DNA of 64,000 nucleotides from JBDRED01 sp043820025 [NCBI: Elusimicrobiota bacterium] (lineage in GTDB: Bacteria > RUG730 > JBDRED01), in NCBI GenBank assembly GCA_043820025.1, contig JBDRED010000005.1:27195-91194 (forward strand). Direction: 5' to 3'. Positions 25,637-34,613 of the stretch are shown piece after piece (the first letter of the stretch is position 1; each line of letters begins with the position of its first letter). Made by a program: the position numbers and the translations under genes. Under the pieces are notes generated by a model. The model worked only from the letters and a program-made list of their open reading frames with translations, had not been told where the DNA came from and did no database searches.

Positions 25637-28303
25637 ATGAAAAAAATTTTATCAATTATATCTGTGATTCTTGTTATGTGTGTTTATGTTCAGGCTGCAG
25701 TGCCAAATGAAATAACATATCAAGGCAGATTAAGGGAATATGGCAAACCTGTAACAGGCGCGCGAAACATGGAGGTTGCGGTATTCGGGACAGAAACAGG
25801 GGGGAGCGCGTTGTGGACAGGCACATATACGGGAGTGCAGGTAAGCAGCGGAGTATTTACAGTATCGTTAAGCCCGGAGGGAACCGTTGATTGGCGAAAA
25901 AGTGATCTCTGGATAGAAACAAAGATAGGAAGCCAGGCTTTGAGCCCAAGGAATAAAATAACAGCGCAAGGCTATGCATTGCACGCGCGAACAGCAGAGG
26001 ATATGGCAAAGAGCGCAGGCGAAACAATAAACTTTTTAATAGGAACAAGCACAAATACGAGAATAACAAGCGCAGGGTTAGAGGTAACAGGAAAGATAAC
26101 CGTAGATAACGTAGAGGTTGATAATATAACAATAGGAACAACAGGGTCGAGCGGAGTATTAAGGATATATGGCGATATAGAAAGCACAGGCACAATAAAG
26201 GGAGTAAGATTCAAAGGCGATGGCAGTAAATTAACAGGCGTATATGCAAGCAGTATAACAGCAGAAGGAATAGTGAGCGGAACAATAAATGATTTGAGAT
26301 TGTCGAGTAATGTAACAAAATTTGGAAATAGTATAGAAAGCGGCGAAATAACAAACGGGACAATAGTAAATGAAGATATAAATAATAGCGCGGCAATAGC
26401 ATGGAGTAAGATAGATAAAACAGGCGCAGTGGCGAGCGATATCGGCGCATTAAGCGCAAGCTTGATAGCTGCGGATGATTTTACGCAACTAGAGGTAGAT
26501 AATTTAAGGTCAGGCAAGCTTGATGACGGAACAATGCCCTGGACAAATGCAACAGTAATAACAAGCGGAGAGATATCGAGCACATTACTTGATGCAAATT
26601 TACAGGATTTAATAGACGGGACATTATCAGCAAGCAAGGTAGAGAATGGAACATACTTCATAGACAGCGTAGGAACGAGCGGCCAGGTATGGAAATCCGA
26701 CGGATCAGGAAAAGGAATATGGGGAACTGATAATAATACGCAATTAAGCGAGGGAGATGTAGAAAGCTATATAGCGAATGATATAACGAGCGGATATGTT
26801 CCGTATAGTAATGGAACAAAACTAGTAACAAGCGCGATATTTACAAATGGAACGAATGTAGGAATAGGAACAAGCTCAGCGTCGAACAGACTGCATTTGT
26901 ATACTGATACGGTAAATGCAATATTATTAAGAACAGAGAATGGAAACGGGTGGACATATACAGGAACAGATACACTGGGGGATAGTATATTAAAAGCCGG
27001 GAGCAATAAGGATGTAAAGATAAGTGATGATAGTAATAATGGAATAATAGTAAAGGACGGCGGGAATGTGGGAATAGGAACAACAGCGCCTACAGCAAAA
27101 CTTTCAGTAGAAGGAGACATAAGTTTAACAGGCAATATAGACGGAATAGATTTATCGGTAAAAGCAAGCGCATGGGACACGCATGAAAGCAACACGAGCA
27201 ATCCGCATACAGTAACAGCAAGCCAATTAGGGCTTGGCAACGTAACAAATACAAATATTTTAAACAGCTGGAGTCAGAATGACGGGCAGTATATCGCAAC
27301 TGATGAGATAAGAGCGCGCGACAGCGGCGGTATAAGCATACGCGATGATGCGGGAAATTTAGGATTAATGATTCAAGACGGAGGCAAGGTGGGAATAGGA
27401 ACAACATTGCCAAATGGAAAATTAAGTATTGACGGAAGTTTTACAAGTCAGGCATATAGTGACCATAGCAGATTAATATTTAACAACAGCAAGAATTATG
27501 GAATAGGCGCAGGCCAGATAAGCGCGAGCGCAAATGATAAGGATTTATATATTTGGAGCGAAAAAGATGCAACAAATAAGGATGCGGATATACGATTTAT
27601 GAGCACAACGAATGGTAATTATGATCCGAGCAATGAAAGCTATTGGCAGAATAATATGATAATAAAAGGCGACAGCGGAAATGTTGGAATAGGGAAAATA
27701 AATCCTCAAGCATTATTAGATGTTAATGGAAAAATTAAATCTGATGAGTTGGAAGTATCAACACGTATAAAAGATAAGACAGGATTTCTTATGCCTGTTG
27801 GTGCAATTTTAGCGTACTCGTCGACTACTGCGCCGGAGGGGTTCTTATATTGTGATGGAACAGCAGTATCTAGGACCGAATATGCGGACCTGTTTTTGCT
27901 AGTGCAGGAAATTTATGGAGAGGGAGATGGGTCAACAACATTTAATCTGCCGGATTTCAGAGGAAGGTTTTTACGTGGAGTGGATGATGGCTCCGGCAGG
28001 GATCCGGATGTAAACGATAGGCCTGTTATGAATCTTGGAGGAGAAACAAACAACGCAGTAGGTTCTGTGCAGGCAGATGAGTTTAAAGGGCATGCCCATA
28101 ATGTATATTATAATACTCAAGATGCATCGCCGCCGCCGGATAACTCAGGAGCAATGACCATTTACGGGTTGTCTAATTCTGTTGTTTACGAAGGAGCGCA
28201 GTCAAGAACTAATTATCAAATTGGGAAATTTAATTTAAATTCATCAGGCGGTAATGAAACCAGGCCTGAAAATGCATACGTTGCTTATATTATAAAGTAC
28301 TAA
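25637..28303 (+). CDS. Large secreted fibre-like protein with phage tail-collar C-terminus
   Basis: An 888-aa secreted protein. Signal peptide residues 1-20. An N-terminal domain (about 22-120) has EITYQGRLREYGKPVTGARN and ITAQGYALHA, common in bacterial surface proteins. The middle is low-complexity with returning GNVGIGTTxPxxKLxVxG motifs at about 410, 478, 586 and 684, as in fibre proteins. The end (about 725-888) is a phage tail-collar domain: MPVGAILAYSSTTAPEGFLY, CDGTAVSRTEYADLF and FNLPDFRGRFLRGVD. It probably forms a trimeric surface fibre. The central third has odd codon use (ATA, ACA, GGA, AGC; few pyrimidines on the coding strand). Confidence 0.85.
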   Translation: MKKILSIISVILVMCVYVQAAVPNEITYQGRLREYGKPVTGARNMEVAVFGTETGGSALWTGTYTGVQVSSGVFTVSLSPEGTVDWRKSDLWIETKIGSQALSPRNKITAQGYALHARTAEDMAKSAGETINFLIGTSTNTRITSAGLEVTGKITVDNVEVDNITIGTTGSSGVLRIYGDIESTGTIKGVRFKGDGSKLTGVYASSITAEGIVSGTINDLRLSSNVTKFGNSIESGEITNGTIVNEDINNSAAIAWSKIDKTGAVASDIGALSASLIAADDFTQLEVDNLRSGKLDDGTMPWTNATVITSGEISSTLLDANLQDLIDGTLSASKVENGTYFIDSVGTSGQVWKSDGSGKGIWGTDNNTQLSEGDVESYIANDITSGYVPYSNGTKLVTSAIFTNGTNVGIGTSSASNRLHLYTDTVNAILLRTENGNGWTYTGTDTLGDSILKAGSNKDVKISDDSNNGIIVKDGGNVGIGTTAPTAKLSVEGDISLTGNIDGIDLSVKASAWDTHESNTSNPHTVTASQLGLGNVTNTNILNSWSQNDGQYIATDEIRARDSGGISIRDDAGNLGLMIQDGGKVGIGTTLPNGKLSIDGSFTSQAYSDHSRLIFNNSKNYGIGAGQISASANDKDLYIWSEKDATNKDADIRFMSTTNGNYDPSNESYWQNNMIIKGDSGNVGIGKINPQALLDVNGKIKSDELEVSTRIKDKTGFLMPVGAILAYSSTTAPEGFLYCDGTAVSRTEYADLFLLVQEIYGEGDGSTTFNLPDFRGRFLRGVDDGSGRDPDVNDRPVMNLGGETNNAVGSVQADEFKGHAHNVYYNTQDASPPPDNSGAMTIYGLSNSVVYEGAQSRTNYQIGKFNLNSSGGNETRPENAYVAYIIKY

Positions 28304-28345
28304 ATTGTGAAGGTTAAGTATTTATTAGTGTAGAATTGATGCAGT

Positions 28346-28452
28346 ACAGGCTCTTGAGACCCTGTAGATAAAAGAGTAACCGGGGTTTAAAGACCCCGGG
28401 CTACAACGAGAGAGAATACTCTTTCGAAGATCCTCGGGTCTAGCCCGAGGAT
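28346..28452 (+). repeat. Cluster of short palindromes (REP-like)
   Basis: Three stems follow each other: ACAGG/CCTGT at 28346-28365; CCGGGGT/ACCCCGG at 28380-28399 around TTTAAA; and ATCCTCGGG/CCCGAGGAT at 28430-28452, followed by GAC. The last two are common REP-type forms. They fill most of the 278-base gap before the next gene. Confidence 0.75.
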
Positions 28453-28581
28453 GACAAATACTGCGGAACAAATTTAGGGAATATTTGTCTAATATGTATA
28501 GCACGGAAAAATCTTGCAGTAAGGAGCTATTTTTTGCATAATAAAAATACTTCGCAATCAAACATATCTTGGAGACATGGG

Positions 28582-29733
28582 ATGAAATCTTATTTTCTTA
28601 AACTTTTCGTATCTGCTGCCCTTGTTACAATAATTTCTACAATTTCATACGCAGAAATTTCTACAGCTGACAGCGGTAATATTGAAGTCTTTACATCTTT
28701 TGGCCCGATGCTTATGGGCCAGACATCCGCGTTTGTTACTGTTGATTCGCTAATAAGTGATACATATGGCGATGTTCAAAGCGGCGGCGGGGATCAGATC
28801 TCGTCATCATTTTTTGAGTTTATTGAATATGCCGTAATGTCCAGCCCTGCTCTTCTCACATGGAAGGATCCGGATAGTAAATACTTTGTGGTCGTTCTTC
28901 CTGATAAGGTTGATTTCCAAACAGTTTACGAGGATTTATATGGCTTAGATCCGTCTATAGGATTCCCAAAAGCTGTATATTGGAAAACCAACTCGCCTCA
29001 ATCAGAGGTTGAGCTTGAGAAAAAAGCTGCATTCGCGGACGGTTATATATATGAAAAGAAGGTTGCTCTAGACCTCGGTATCTATAATTATAAATATTGC
29101 GCGACGAATGATAGTTATCCGGATATGTATGAGCTTTTAACAAGCTCATTCGTTGTGACGCGGGCGCCTAATGGGTTCACTAATAAAGGCGTTGCTGATG
29201 GTTCCATTGTTTCAAACGCGCGTGTTCCTCTAATGTGGGATCAGGGAGATCCTGTTGATGCGCCGTTTACATATGAGGTCTGGTTAAAAGAAGGCGATCT
29301 TGGCAGCTGGGTAATGATTCATAGCGGTTCTGAAAATAGCTATGAGTTAACAGCTCTAAACTATGCTACAAAATACTATTGGAAGATTAAGAGCACAAAT
29401 AAAAATGGCGCTTGGGCGTGGAGCAGTGAATATTCATTTACCACGATCAATTCCGTTGACAGGCCGTTTAATTATCCAAACCCATTCAATCCAAATAAAC
29501 AAAAAACGAGTATTGTTTTTAATAGCGCTTCTGCGCAGGACGTAACAATAAAGATTTATTCAGAATATGGCGACCCTGTCTTTAGCGCAACGCACAGCGC
29601 CGAGATTGGAGCAAATGAATTTATTTACGACGGAAAGGATGATAGAGGCGAGACGCTGTATAATGGTTCATATATTTGCAGAATAGAAACTAATGAAGGA
29701 GCAAAAGCATGTTATATATTAATAATAAAATAA
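28582..29733 (+). CDS. Secreted protein with fibronectin-III and FlgD-like domains
   Basis: A 383-aa exported protein from ATG 28582 (signal peptide MKSYFLKLFVSAALVTIIST, cut near SYAE). A TTG 48 bases earlier with AAGGAG is a possible alternative. Residues 20-190 are unrecognised. Around 210-290 there is a fibronectin-III-like unit (VPLMWDQGDP, then ATKYYWKIKSTNKNGAWAWS). The C-terminus starts with NYPNPFNPNKQ near residue 296 and has the DVTIKIYSEYGDPV ... YDGKDDRGETLYNGSYICRI beta-sandwich of FlgD-Ig/type IX-like tails. It overlaps the next gene by 25 bases. Confidence 0.78.
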   Translation: MKSYFLKLFVSAALVTIISTISYAEISTADSGNIEVFTSFGPMLMGQTSAFVTVDSLISDTYGDVQSGGGDQISSSFFEFIEYAVMSSPALLTWKDPDSKYFVVVLPDKVDFQTVYEDLYGLDPSIGFPKAVYWKTNSPQSEVELEKKAAFADGYIYEKKVALDLGIYNYKYCATNDSYPDMYELLTSSFVVTRAPNGFTNKGVADGSIVSNARVPLMWDQGDPVDAPFTYEVWLKEGDLGSWVMIHSGSENSYELTALNYATKYYWKIKSTNKNGAWAWSSEYSFTTINSVDRPFNYPNPFNPNKQKTSIVFNSASAQDVTIKIYSEYGDPVFSATHSAEIGANEFIYDGKDDRGETLYNGSYICRIETNEGAKACYILIIK

Positions 29734-31565
29734 TTTATAAAATATTTTCCGGAATTTTGTTTGTAATATTAATCTCTCAAACAATATTTGCGTCTGATGG
29801 TTACAGAAGGCATTTCTTGTCCTATGGGCCAAGCGCTTCTGCTTCAGCTTTAGGAGAGTCATATACTGCGCTGGGCCACGATGGAACTGTATCATATTAT
29901 AACCCTGCGCTCCTTACAACTCTAAGCGGCTATCAAACATCAGTATCTAACTGGTTTTTATATGATACAGCGAGGTATAGCTTTGCAGGCTTTTCATCAT
30001 CAAACGAAAAGCAGGCGTTTTCAATAAGCGGCATACAGTTTTTGAGAGACAATATCGAGGTAAGAACAAATATTTACGACGAACCGACAAACACTAAGAA
30101 TAGCCAGTTGGCAATTTTCGGAGCTTACGCGCGTTATATTGAAAAATATAAACTGCATACAGGATTGTCTCTTAAATATCTAAATTATGAAATGTATACT
30201 TATACAAGCACCGGTTTTAGTTTGGATTTAGGATTTGCAAAAGACATATACTTTCGAAAGAATGAGATAGGAAAGGAGTTTAGGATTGCGTCAGGTTTAA
30301 GGATTCAAAATATTATTCAGAAACCTATTAAAATGATAGAGGAAGAAGAGAAGATGCCGTTTGGCGTTATATTAGGACTCGGATTAAGCACGACTCTGTT
30401 TAATAGATATAGCGAGGCAAAAGACAGAATAGTGTCTGACAGAATTACATTTGTAATTGACCTGGGAATGGTTGACAGTGTTTTCGAATATTCCGGAGGA
30501 TTAGAGTATTCTTATAAAGGTTTCGCTCATCTTAGAGGAGGGTGGAAGGAAGGATTAACCGGAGGCGTTGGATTTACATTTGGCGATTTAAATATTAATT
30601 ATGCGCTTCTTGTAAAGGAGTTTACAAGCTTTAATAAGGTTGATGTGGCGTATAGGTTCGGGCCAAAAGGCGCGGAATCAATCAAACCAAAAAATGTGGA
30701 GATAAAACAGAATCGTGATTTAGGGCTGATGAAAGAAGCGCAGAGAATCCTCTCAGAGTCTCAAGCTGAAGAGGCTGATAGAGAAAAGAAGTTTAATATT
30801 CTTTTTAAGGAAGCGAAAGGATACCATAACGCAAAAAAATATCTTAAGGCTACAGATAAATTTAGGGAGATAATGTTATATTACCCTGAACAAACCAAGG
30901 TGCAGTCATATTATGACGAGATTAAGAAAACAATGAAAGCGCAGGCTGAAAATGAAATGACTACGGATTTTGAAAAGCTTGCTTACTCAAAGGCTTATAT
31001 GAATTATATTAATCAGAATATCGGAAATGCTGTAAATGAATGGAACAAAGTTTTACAGTTTAATGAAAATCAAAAAGAAGTAAAGGAATACAAAGAATGG
31101 GGCGAAAAATACTTAGCTGATACAGCTCAGCTCGAAAGGGAAAAGGAGCTCGAAGCAAAAGTTAAAGCAGAGTATGGTAGTGGAACAGCGCAATATGATG
31201 AAAAGAAATGGATTTCTTCAATAAAAACAATGGAAGGAGTTCAATCAATGTGCAAGAAGAATCCTTTCCCAAGAGCTCTTGAGTGGAATGATAAGGCGCA
31301 GGAATATATTAATAAGGCGCTTGAAAAACTTGCTAAGAGCCGGGTCGTTAGGAATGAGCAAAAAGATGTGGTTAAAGAAGCTCAGCCAAAGATTGATAAA
31401 GAAGGAGCTGATAAAAAATACAGGGAAGGGCTTGTATCATACGCGCATGGTAAGACGAGCAGCGCAATACAATTATGGGAGATAGCAGTGCGCCTTGATC
31501 CGGGCCATGATAAGGCATGGAAAGCGATTGATAGAGCAAAAGAAGAATTAGGAGCGGCAAAATGA
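29709..31565 (+). CDS. Outer-membrane PorV-like barrel fused to TPR domain
   Basis: A 618-aa protein. Signal peptide about 1-28 (ends TIFASDG). Residues 29-330 are a PorV/TraF-like barrel beginning LSYGPSASASALGESYTALG then VSYYNPALL. From about 355 to 618 there are helical TPR-type repeats (KEAKGYHNAKKYLKATDKFR, YREGLVSYAHGKTSSAIQLW), probably periplasmic. AAGGAG lies eight bases before ATG. It overlaps genes on both sides and directly precedes the Tad secretin, so it may act as an outer-membrane accessory or TadD-like factor of the pilus; that is inference. Confidence 0.75.
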   Translation: MLYINNKIIYKIFSGILFVILISQTIFASDGYRRHFLSYGPSASASALGESYTALGHDGTVSYYNPALLTTLSGYQTSVSNWFLYDTARYSFAGFSSSNEKQAFSISGIQFLRDNIEVRTNIYDEPTNTKNSQLAIFGAYARYIEKYKLHTGLSLKYLNYEMYTYTSTGFSLDLGFAKDIYFRKNEIGKEFRIASGLRIQNIIQKPIKMIEEEEKMPFGVILGLGLSTTLFNRYSEAKDRIVSDRITFVIDLGMVDSVFEYSGGLEYSYKGFAHLRGGWKEGLTGGVGFTFGDLNINYALLVKEFTSFNKVDVAYRFGPKGAESIKPKNVEIKQNRDLGLMKEAQRILSESQAEEADREKKFNILFKEAKGYHNAKKYLKATDKFREIMLYYPEQTKVQSYYDEIKKTMKAQAENEMTTDFEKLAYSKAYMNYINQNIGNAVNEWNKVLQFNENQKEVKEYKEWGEKYLADTAQLEREKELEAKVKAEYGSGTAQYDEKKWISSIKTMEGVQSMCKKNPFPRALEWNDKAQEYINKALEKLAKSRVVRNEQKDVVKEAQPKIDKEGADKKYREGLVSYAHGKTSSAIQLWEIAVRLDPGHDKAWKAIDRAKEELGAAK

Positions 31566-32326
31566 AATTATTTTTTAGATCGTTAACTTTAGTATTCCTT
31601 TTTGTATGCTGTATACAGATCGCCGGCGCTGTTGATACTATTGAAATATCAGTCGAGGTTACGGAAATCAATAACACAAAGGCGAAAGAATTAGGTATTA
31701 AGTGGCTGGATAGTATTGAGGTTGTGGAAGAGGGCTATACCGGATACACAGATGGAGCTGATCAAATAGTTATTAATGGGACTGAGCTGGATGTTATTAA
31801 TAAAATAGGCAAGATAACGCCTTTAAGAGCGGAATTAAAATTTTTGCAAGAGAATGGCGCTGCGGAAATTTTATCTAAACCAAAATTAATTACTAAATCA
31901 GGAAGCAAGGCAAATACACTTATAGGCGGCGAGTTTCCGATAGTTGTGCCCGGCGTAGGCGGGGCTCAAGGCACAGTTGAGTGGAAGAAATATGGTATAA
32001 AGATGAATATTTCGCCGGAGGTAATATCTCGAAATAACGAAAAAATTATTGCGTTAGATTTAAATACCGAAGTCAGCAGGCTTGATTGGGCAAATTCTGT
32101 TCAGGGATTTCCTTCAGTTACTGTGAGACAGGCAGAATCATCTGTAGAGCTTAAGAGCGGACAGACAATGACTATTGCAGGACTTATTAGAACTCTAGAG
32201 AAAAAAGACAGGGCAGGACTTCCTGTGCTTGGCAGTATTCCTCTATTAAGATATTTTTTTTCTCATGAAGTAGTAACTAAGGAAAAATCTACAATATTAA
32301 TTTTTGTCACACCAAAGATATTATAA
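31562..32326 (+). CDS. Short Tad/type II-type secretin domain protein
   Basis: A 254-aa exported protein (signal peptide 1-20, ends IAGAVD). It contains the secretin core: ELKFLQENGAAEILSKPKLI, GGEFPIVVPG, WKKYGIKMNISPEV, VTVRQAESSVELKSGQTMTI and AGLIRTLEKKDRAGLPVLGS with IPLLRYFF. This is the C-terminal domain of CpaC/RcpA and GspD secretins, but the long N-domain region usual in CpaC (about 400-500 aa total) is nearly absent. It would form the outer-membrane pore of the Tad pilus. It overlaps the barrel-TPR gene by 4 bases. Confidence 0.87.
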   Translation: MKLFFRSLTLVFLFVCCIQIAGAVDTIEISVEVTEINNTKAKELGIKWLDSIEVVEEGYTGYTDGADQIVINGTELDVINKIGKITPLRAELKFLQENGAAEILSKPKLITKSGSKANTLIGGEFPIVVPGVGGAQGTVEWKKYGIKMNISPEVISRNNEKIIALDLNTEVSRLDWANSVQGFPSVTVRQAESSVELKSGQTMTIAGLIRTLEKKDRAGLPVLGSIPLLRYFFSHEVVTKEKSTILIFVTPKIL

Positions 32327-32374
32327 TGAATGACTAAACTAGTCGCTGTCTCTAATTATCCGAGGACTGCTATT

Positions 32375-32839
32375 ATGCGTTTCATAAAAAAAATAATTAA
32401 AAACAATAAGGGGCAGGCTATTGTTGAAACTGCGCTAATCATGACAATAATACTCATGATTCTTATAGGCAGTATGCAGTTGTTCATTTATGTTTTTTCC
32501 AGCTCTTTGGGAAATCATGTAGCTTATAAAGCTAACAGAGTTTACTCGGTTTCTCCTGAGGGCTGCTTCAGGGATGTGCTGACAGTGGCCAGATATTTTA
32601 TTTTTTTTAAAAATGGTTTTATGCTGCCTACGTCCACAGATGAAAGGATAGAGGATATCGAAGGCGGATATCAGATAACATCGATATATTTGACATTTAA
32701 AACAATAATCTTTGGCAGGAAAATTATTCGAGTATTTGACGGATGGTTATGGAATAGTCATAAATCGAGATCAAGAATGATTAAGTCTCCGGATTCTGAA
32801 TTTCATAATAAGGCATATCCCGGAGCAAGCGAGTTTTAA
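32375..32839 (+). CDS. TadE-like pseudopilin
   Basis: A 154-aa protein from ATG 32375 (an ATG at 32330 would add 15 residues that do not fit the family). It starts with a basic stretch, then NNKGQAIVETALIMTIILMI, the TadE pattern: prepilin-type Gly followed by Gln-Ala-x-Val-Glu and a hydrophobic helix. The remainder is a short beta-rich periplasmic part. TadE/TadF pseudopilins are processed by the TadV peptidase, whose gene is not in this window. It lies between the secretin and a TadG-like gene. Confidence 0.82.
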   Translation: MRFIKKIIKNNKGQAIVETALIMTIILMILIGSMQLFIYVFSSSLGNHVAYKANRVYSVSPEGCFRDVLTVARYFIFFKNGFMLPTSTDERIEDIEGGYQITSIYLTFKTIIFGRKIIRVFDGWLWNSHKSRSRMIKSPDSEFHNKAYPGASEF

Positions 32840-32840
32840 C

Positions 32841-33917
32841 ATGTTTAATATTAAAATAAAATTAAAACTAAATAACAAAGGCCAGGTACTGCCATTACTA
32901 TTCAGTGTGATCTTTGTAATGATTATTCTTTTTTATATGTCTCTAAATTATGGCAAGGCTGTTTATAGGGCAATGGAGGTGCAGAATGCTGCGGATAACG
33001 CGGCGCTTTCAGCAGCGGCATACAGGGCAAGGGTTTTAAATTATTTAGGATGTATGAACCGAAAGATATCTGCATGCCTTTATGGCGGTACTGTAATACC
33101 TTTGCCTACGAAGACAGATTATTTGGCTTCCTTTGCTGAGTGGGGATTATTGCACTATAATGATTTCATGTTTGTTGCTTCTCTTTTTGGAATCTGTCCC
33201 CAAGTAGGAATTCCTATATTGCCTATGCGTTTTGTAGATAGTCAGAAAAAAATTGGGCATGTAGTAGATTTTTCACACATGTTTTGTCCAGGGACCGATT
33301 GTGGTTCGGAAGATTGTAAAGTTATGATTCAAATAGATAGGTTTCTTGTTAATTCAATGATAATTCTTCAAGACATTGTTATAACTGCTTATCCAATAAC
33401 AGAGAATGTAATTATATATCAGGTTGTTGAAGCTAACTGCGAGGGGGCAAGAGGCGCTCTGGTACAGGGATATAGCTTGGGTCTGGAACGTAATAAGAAA
33501 GGCGTTAAATACATGAAGACAAACTCAACCTGTATAAGCTGGCCTCCCGGACCTTTTTGGCCCGGAGGCCATATTCATTTTGCAACTGCAGAAGATTGGA
33601 AGGAAGATAAAAAATCATGGCTGTATGCAGATAAAAAAAATAATGCTTTTGATAAAAGTCATAAGATGATAGTCGGCGTAACAAAAAAATATGATGATAA
33701 TCCTTTTTGGTTTTCAGATGAGCGTCTGCCTATTTGGGGTAGATATATAAGAACTGCATCAGCTTCGACATATAATCCTAATGGCTCTATGTTTGTATCG
33801 GTTGAGAATAATGAAATTTCGCCTGTTTTTAAGGCTTATAAATCTGCGGCTGATCCGGGCTGGAAGGCGCACCAAGTTCAGGATTTAATGATGGCCGGAT
33901 TGATAACGAATAGCTGA
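32841..33917 (+). CDS. TadG-like pilus assembly protein
   Basis: A 358-aa protein. N-terminus NNKGQVLPLLFSVIFVMIIL followed by QNAADNAALSAAAYRARVLN is the Tad/TadG-like (TadE/G N-terminal) signature: one membrane helix and an Ala-rich amphipathic helix. The rest is a large periplasmic part with several cysteines (CPGTDCGSEDC near residue 150), perhaps disulphide-bonded. No von Willebrand A motif was seen, unlike long TadG proteins. It starts one base after the preceding stop. Confidence 0.8.
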   Translation: MFNIKIKLKLNNKGQVLPLLFSVIFVMIILFYMSLNYGKAVYRAMEVQNAADNAALSAAAYRARVLNYLGCMNRKISACLYGGTVIPLPTKTDYLASFAEWGLLHYNDFMFVASLFGICPQVGIPILPMRFVDSQKKIGHVVDFSHMFCPGTDCGSEDCKVMIQIDRFLVNSMIILQDIVITAYPITENVIIYQVVEANCEGARGALVQGYSLGLERNKKGVKYMKTNSTCISWPPGPFWPGGHIHFATAEDWKEDKKSWLYADKKNNAFDKSHKMIVGVTKKYDDNPFWFSDERLPIWGRYIRTASASTYNPNGSMFVSVENNEISPVFKAYKSAADPGWKAHQVQDLMMAGLITNS

Positions 33918-33920
33918 TTT

Positions 33921-34019
33921 GGGGTCAGGTCTCTACATTCCACATTTGTAGCTGATTTGGGGTCAGGTATCTACATTCAACATTTGTGTATAAAATGTGG
34001 AATGTAGAGACCTGACCCC
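33921..34019 (+). repeat. GGGGTCAGGTCTCTACATTCC element with duplicated left arm
   Basis: Left arm 33921-33947 is repeated with two changes at 33959-33985 (unit GCTGATTTGGGGTCAGG...). The single right arm 33993-34019 is a perfect reverse complement of the first, outer copy; the nearer copy has two mismatches. The element splits the Tad locus between TadG-like and second TadE genes. Confidence 0.88.
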
Positions 34020-34031
34020 TAGGAGATTTTA

Positions 34032-34526
34032 ATGAAATTGGTTAATGATAAAGGCCAGGCAATAGTTGAAACCGTAATTTTTATTCCTATACTTATTATG
34101 CTGGTTTCCATGATATTTTGGGCAATAAATGTTGTTCTTACAAAGCAGCAGCTTGTATCTGCGGCAAGGTTTGGGACGGATATGATTTATTATACTGAGA
34201 TGGGCGAGGAAACCATAAAGGAAGAAATTGTGAATTATCTTTGCGGCGAGCCCGGAGAATCGAATAATAATGAGGATGAAGATAGAGAAGCTGTCGGGCG
34301 TAAACTGGACACTGAAAAAATACAGGAAATTATTATAAATATCGATCGCAGCGGCGGGCTTTTAAATTTAGGCCTTTCTAAGGTTTCTATTAAATATGTG
34401 ATAGATGTGCCAAAGGTATTTACAGTAATGGCAAAGGCAATTAGGGCGCAGACTGAGGATGATCCTGAAGGAATAATTATTGAAGGTAAGTCTGCAATAC
34501 TAGCGGGTTTCGAAGGAAGAATGTAA
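34032..34526 (+). CDS. Second TadE-like pseudopilin
   Basis: A 164-aa protein with VNDKGQAIVETVIFIPILIM at residues 4-23, again the TadE pattern (Gly-Gln-Ala-x-Val-Glu then a membrane helix), followed by an Ala/Arg segment LVSAARFGTDMIYYTEMGEE and an acidic periplasmic tail. TAGGAG lies 6-7 bases before the ATG, at the end of the palindrome. With the gene at 32375 the locus has two TadE-type minor pilins. Confidence 0.82.
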   Translation: MKLVNDKGQAIVETVIFIPILIMLVSMIFWAINVVLTKQQLVSAARFGTDMIYYTEMGEETIKEEIVNYLCGEPGESNNNEDEDREAVGRKLDTEKIQEIIINIDRSGGLLNLGLSKVSIKYVIDVPKVFTVMAKAIRAQTEDDPEGIIIEGKSAILAGFEGRM

Positions 34527-34613
34527 ATATGGAATTGAGAATCGGGAATAGTGAATTGAGGTAAGGTCAATAAATAAAAGCAATGTATTATAATTTCATG
34601 GAGGAAATATTTT

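Noticed and set aside
25972-26661. 229-aa minus-strand ORF opposite the fibre gene (also others at 26211-27413)
   Set aside because: It results from purine-rich codons of the real + strand gene; composition is Leu/Ser/Pro-rich with no domain or ribosome site.
28325-28561. 78-aa minus-strand ORF before 28582
   Set aside because: It runs through three palindromes; REP DNA often gives open frames by chance.
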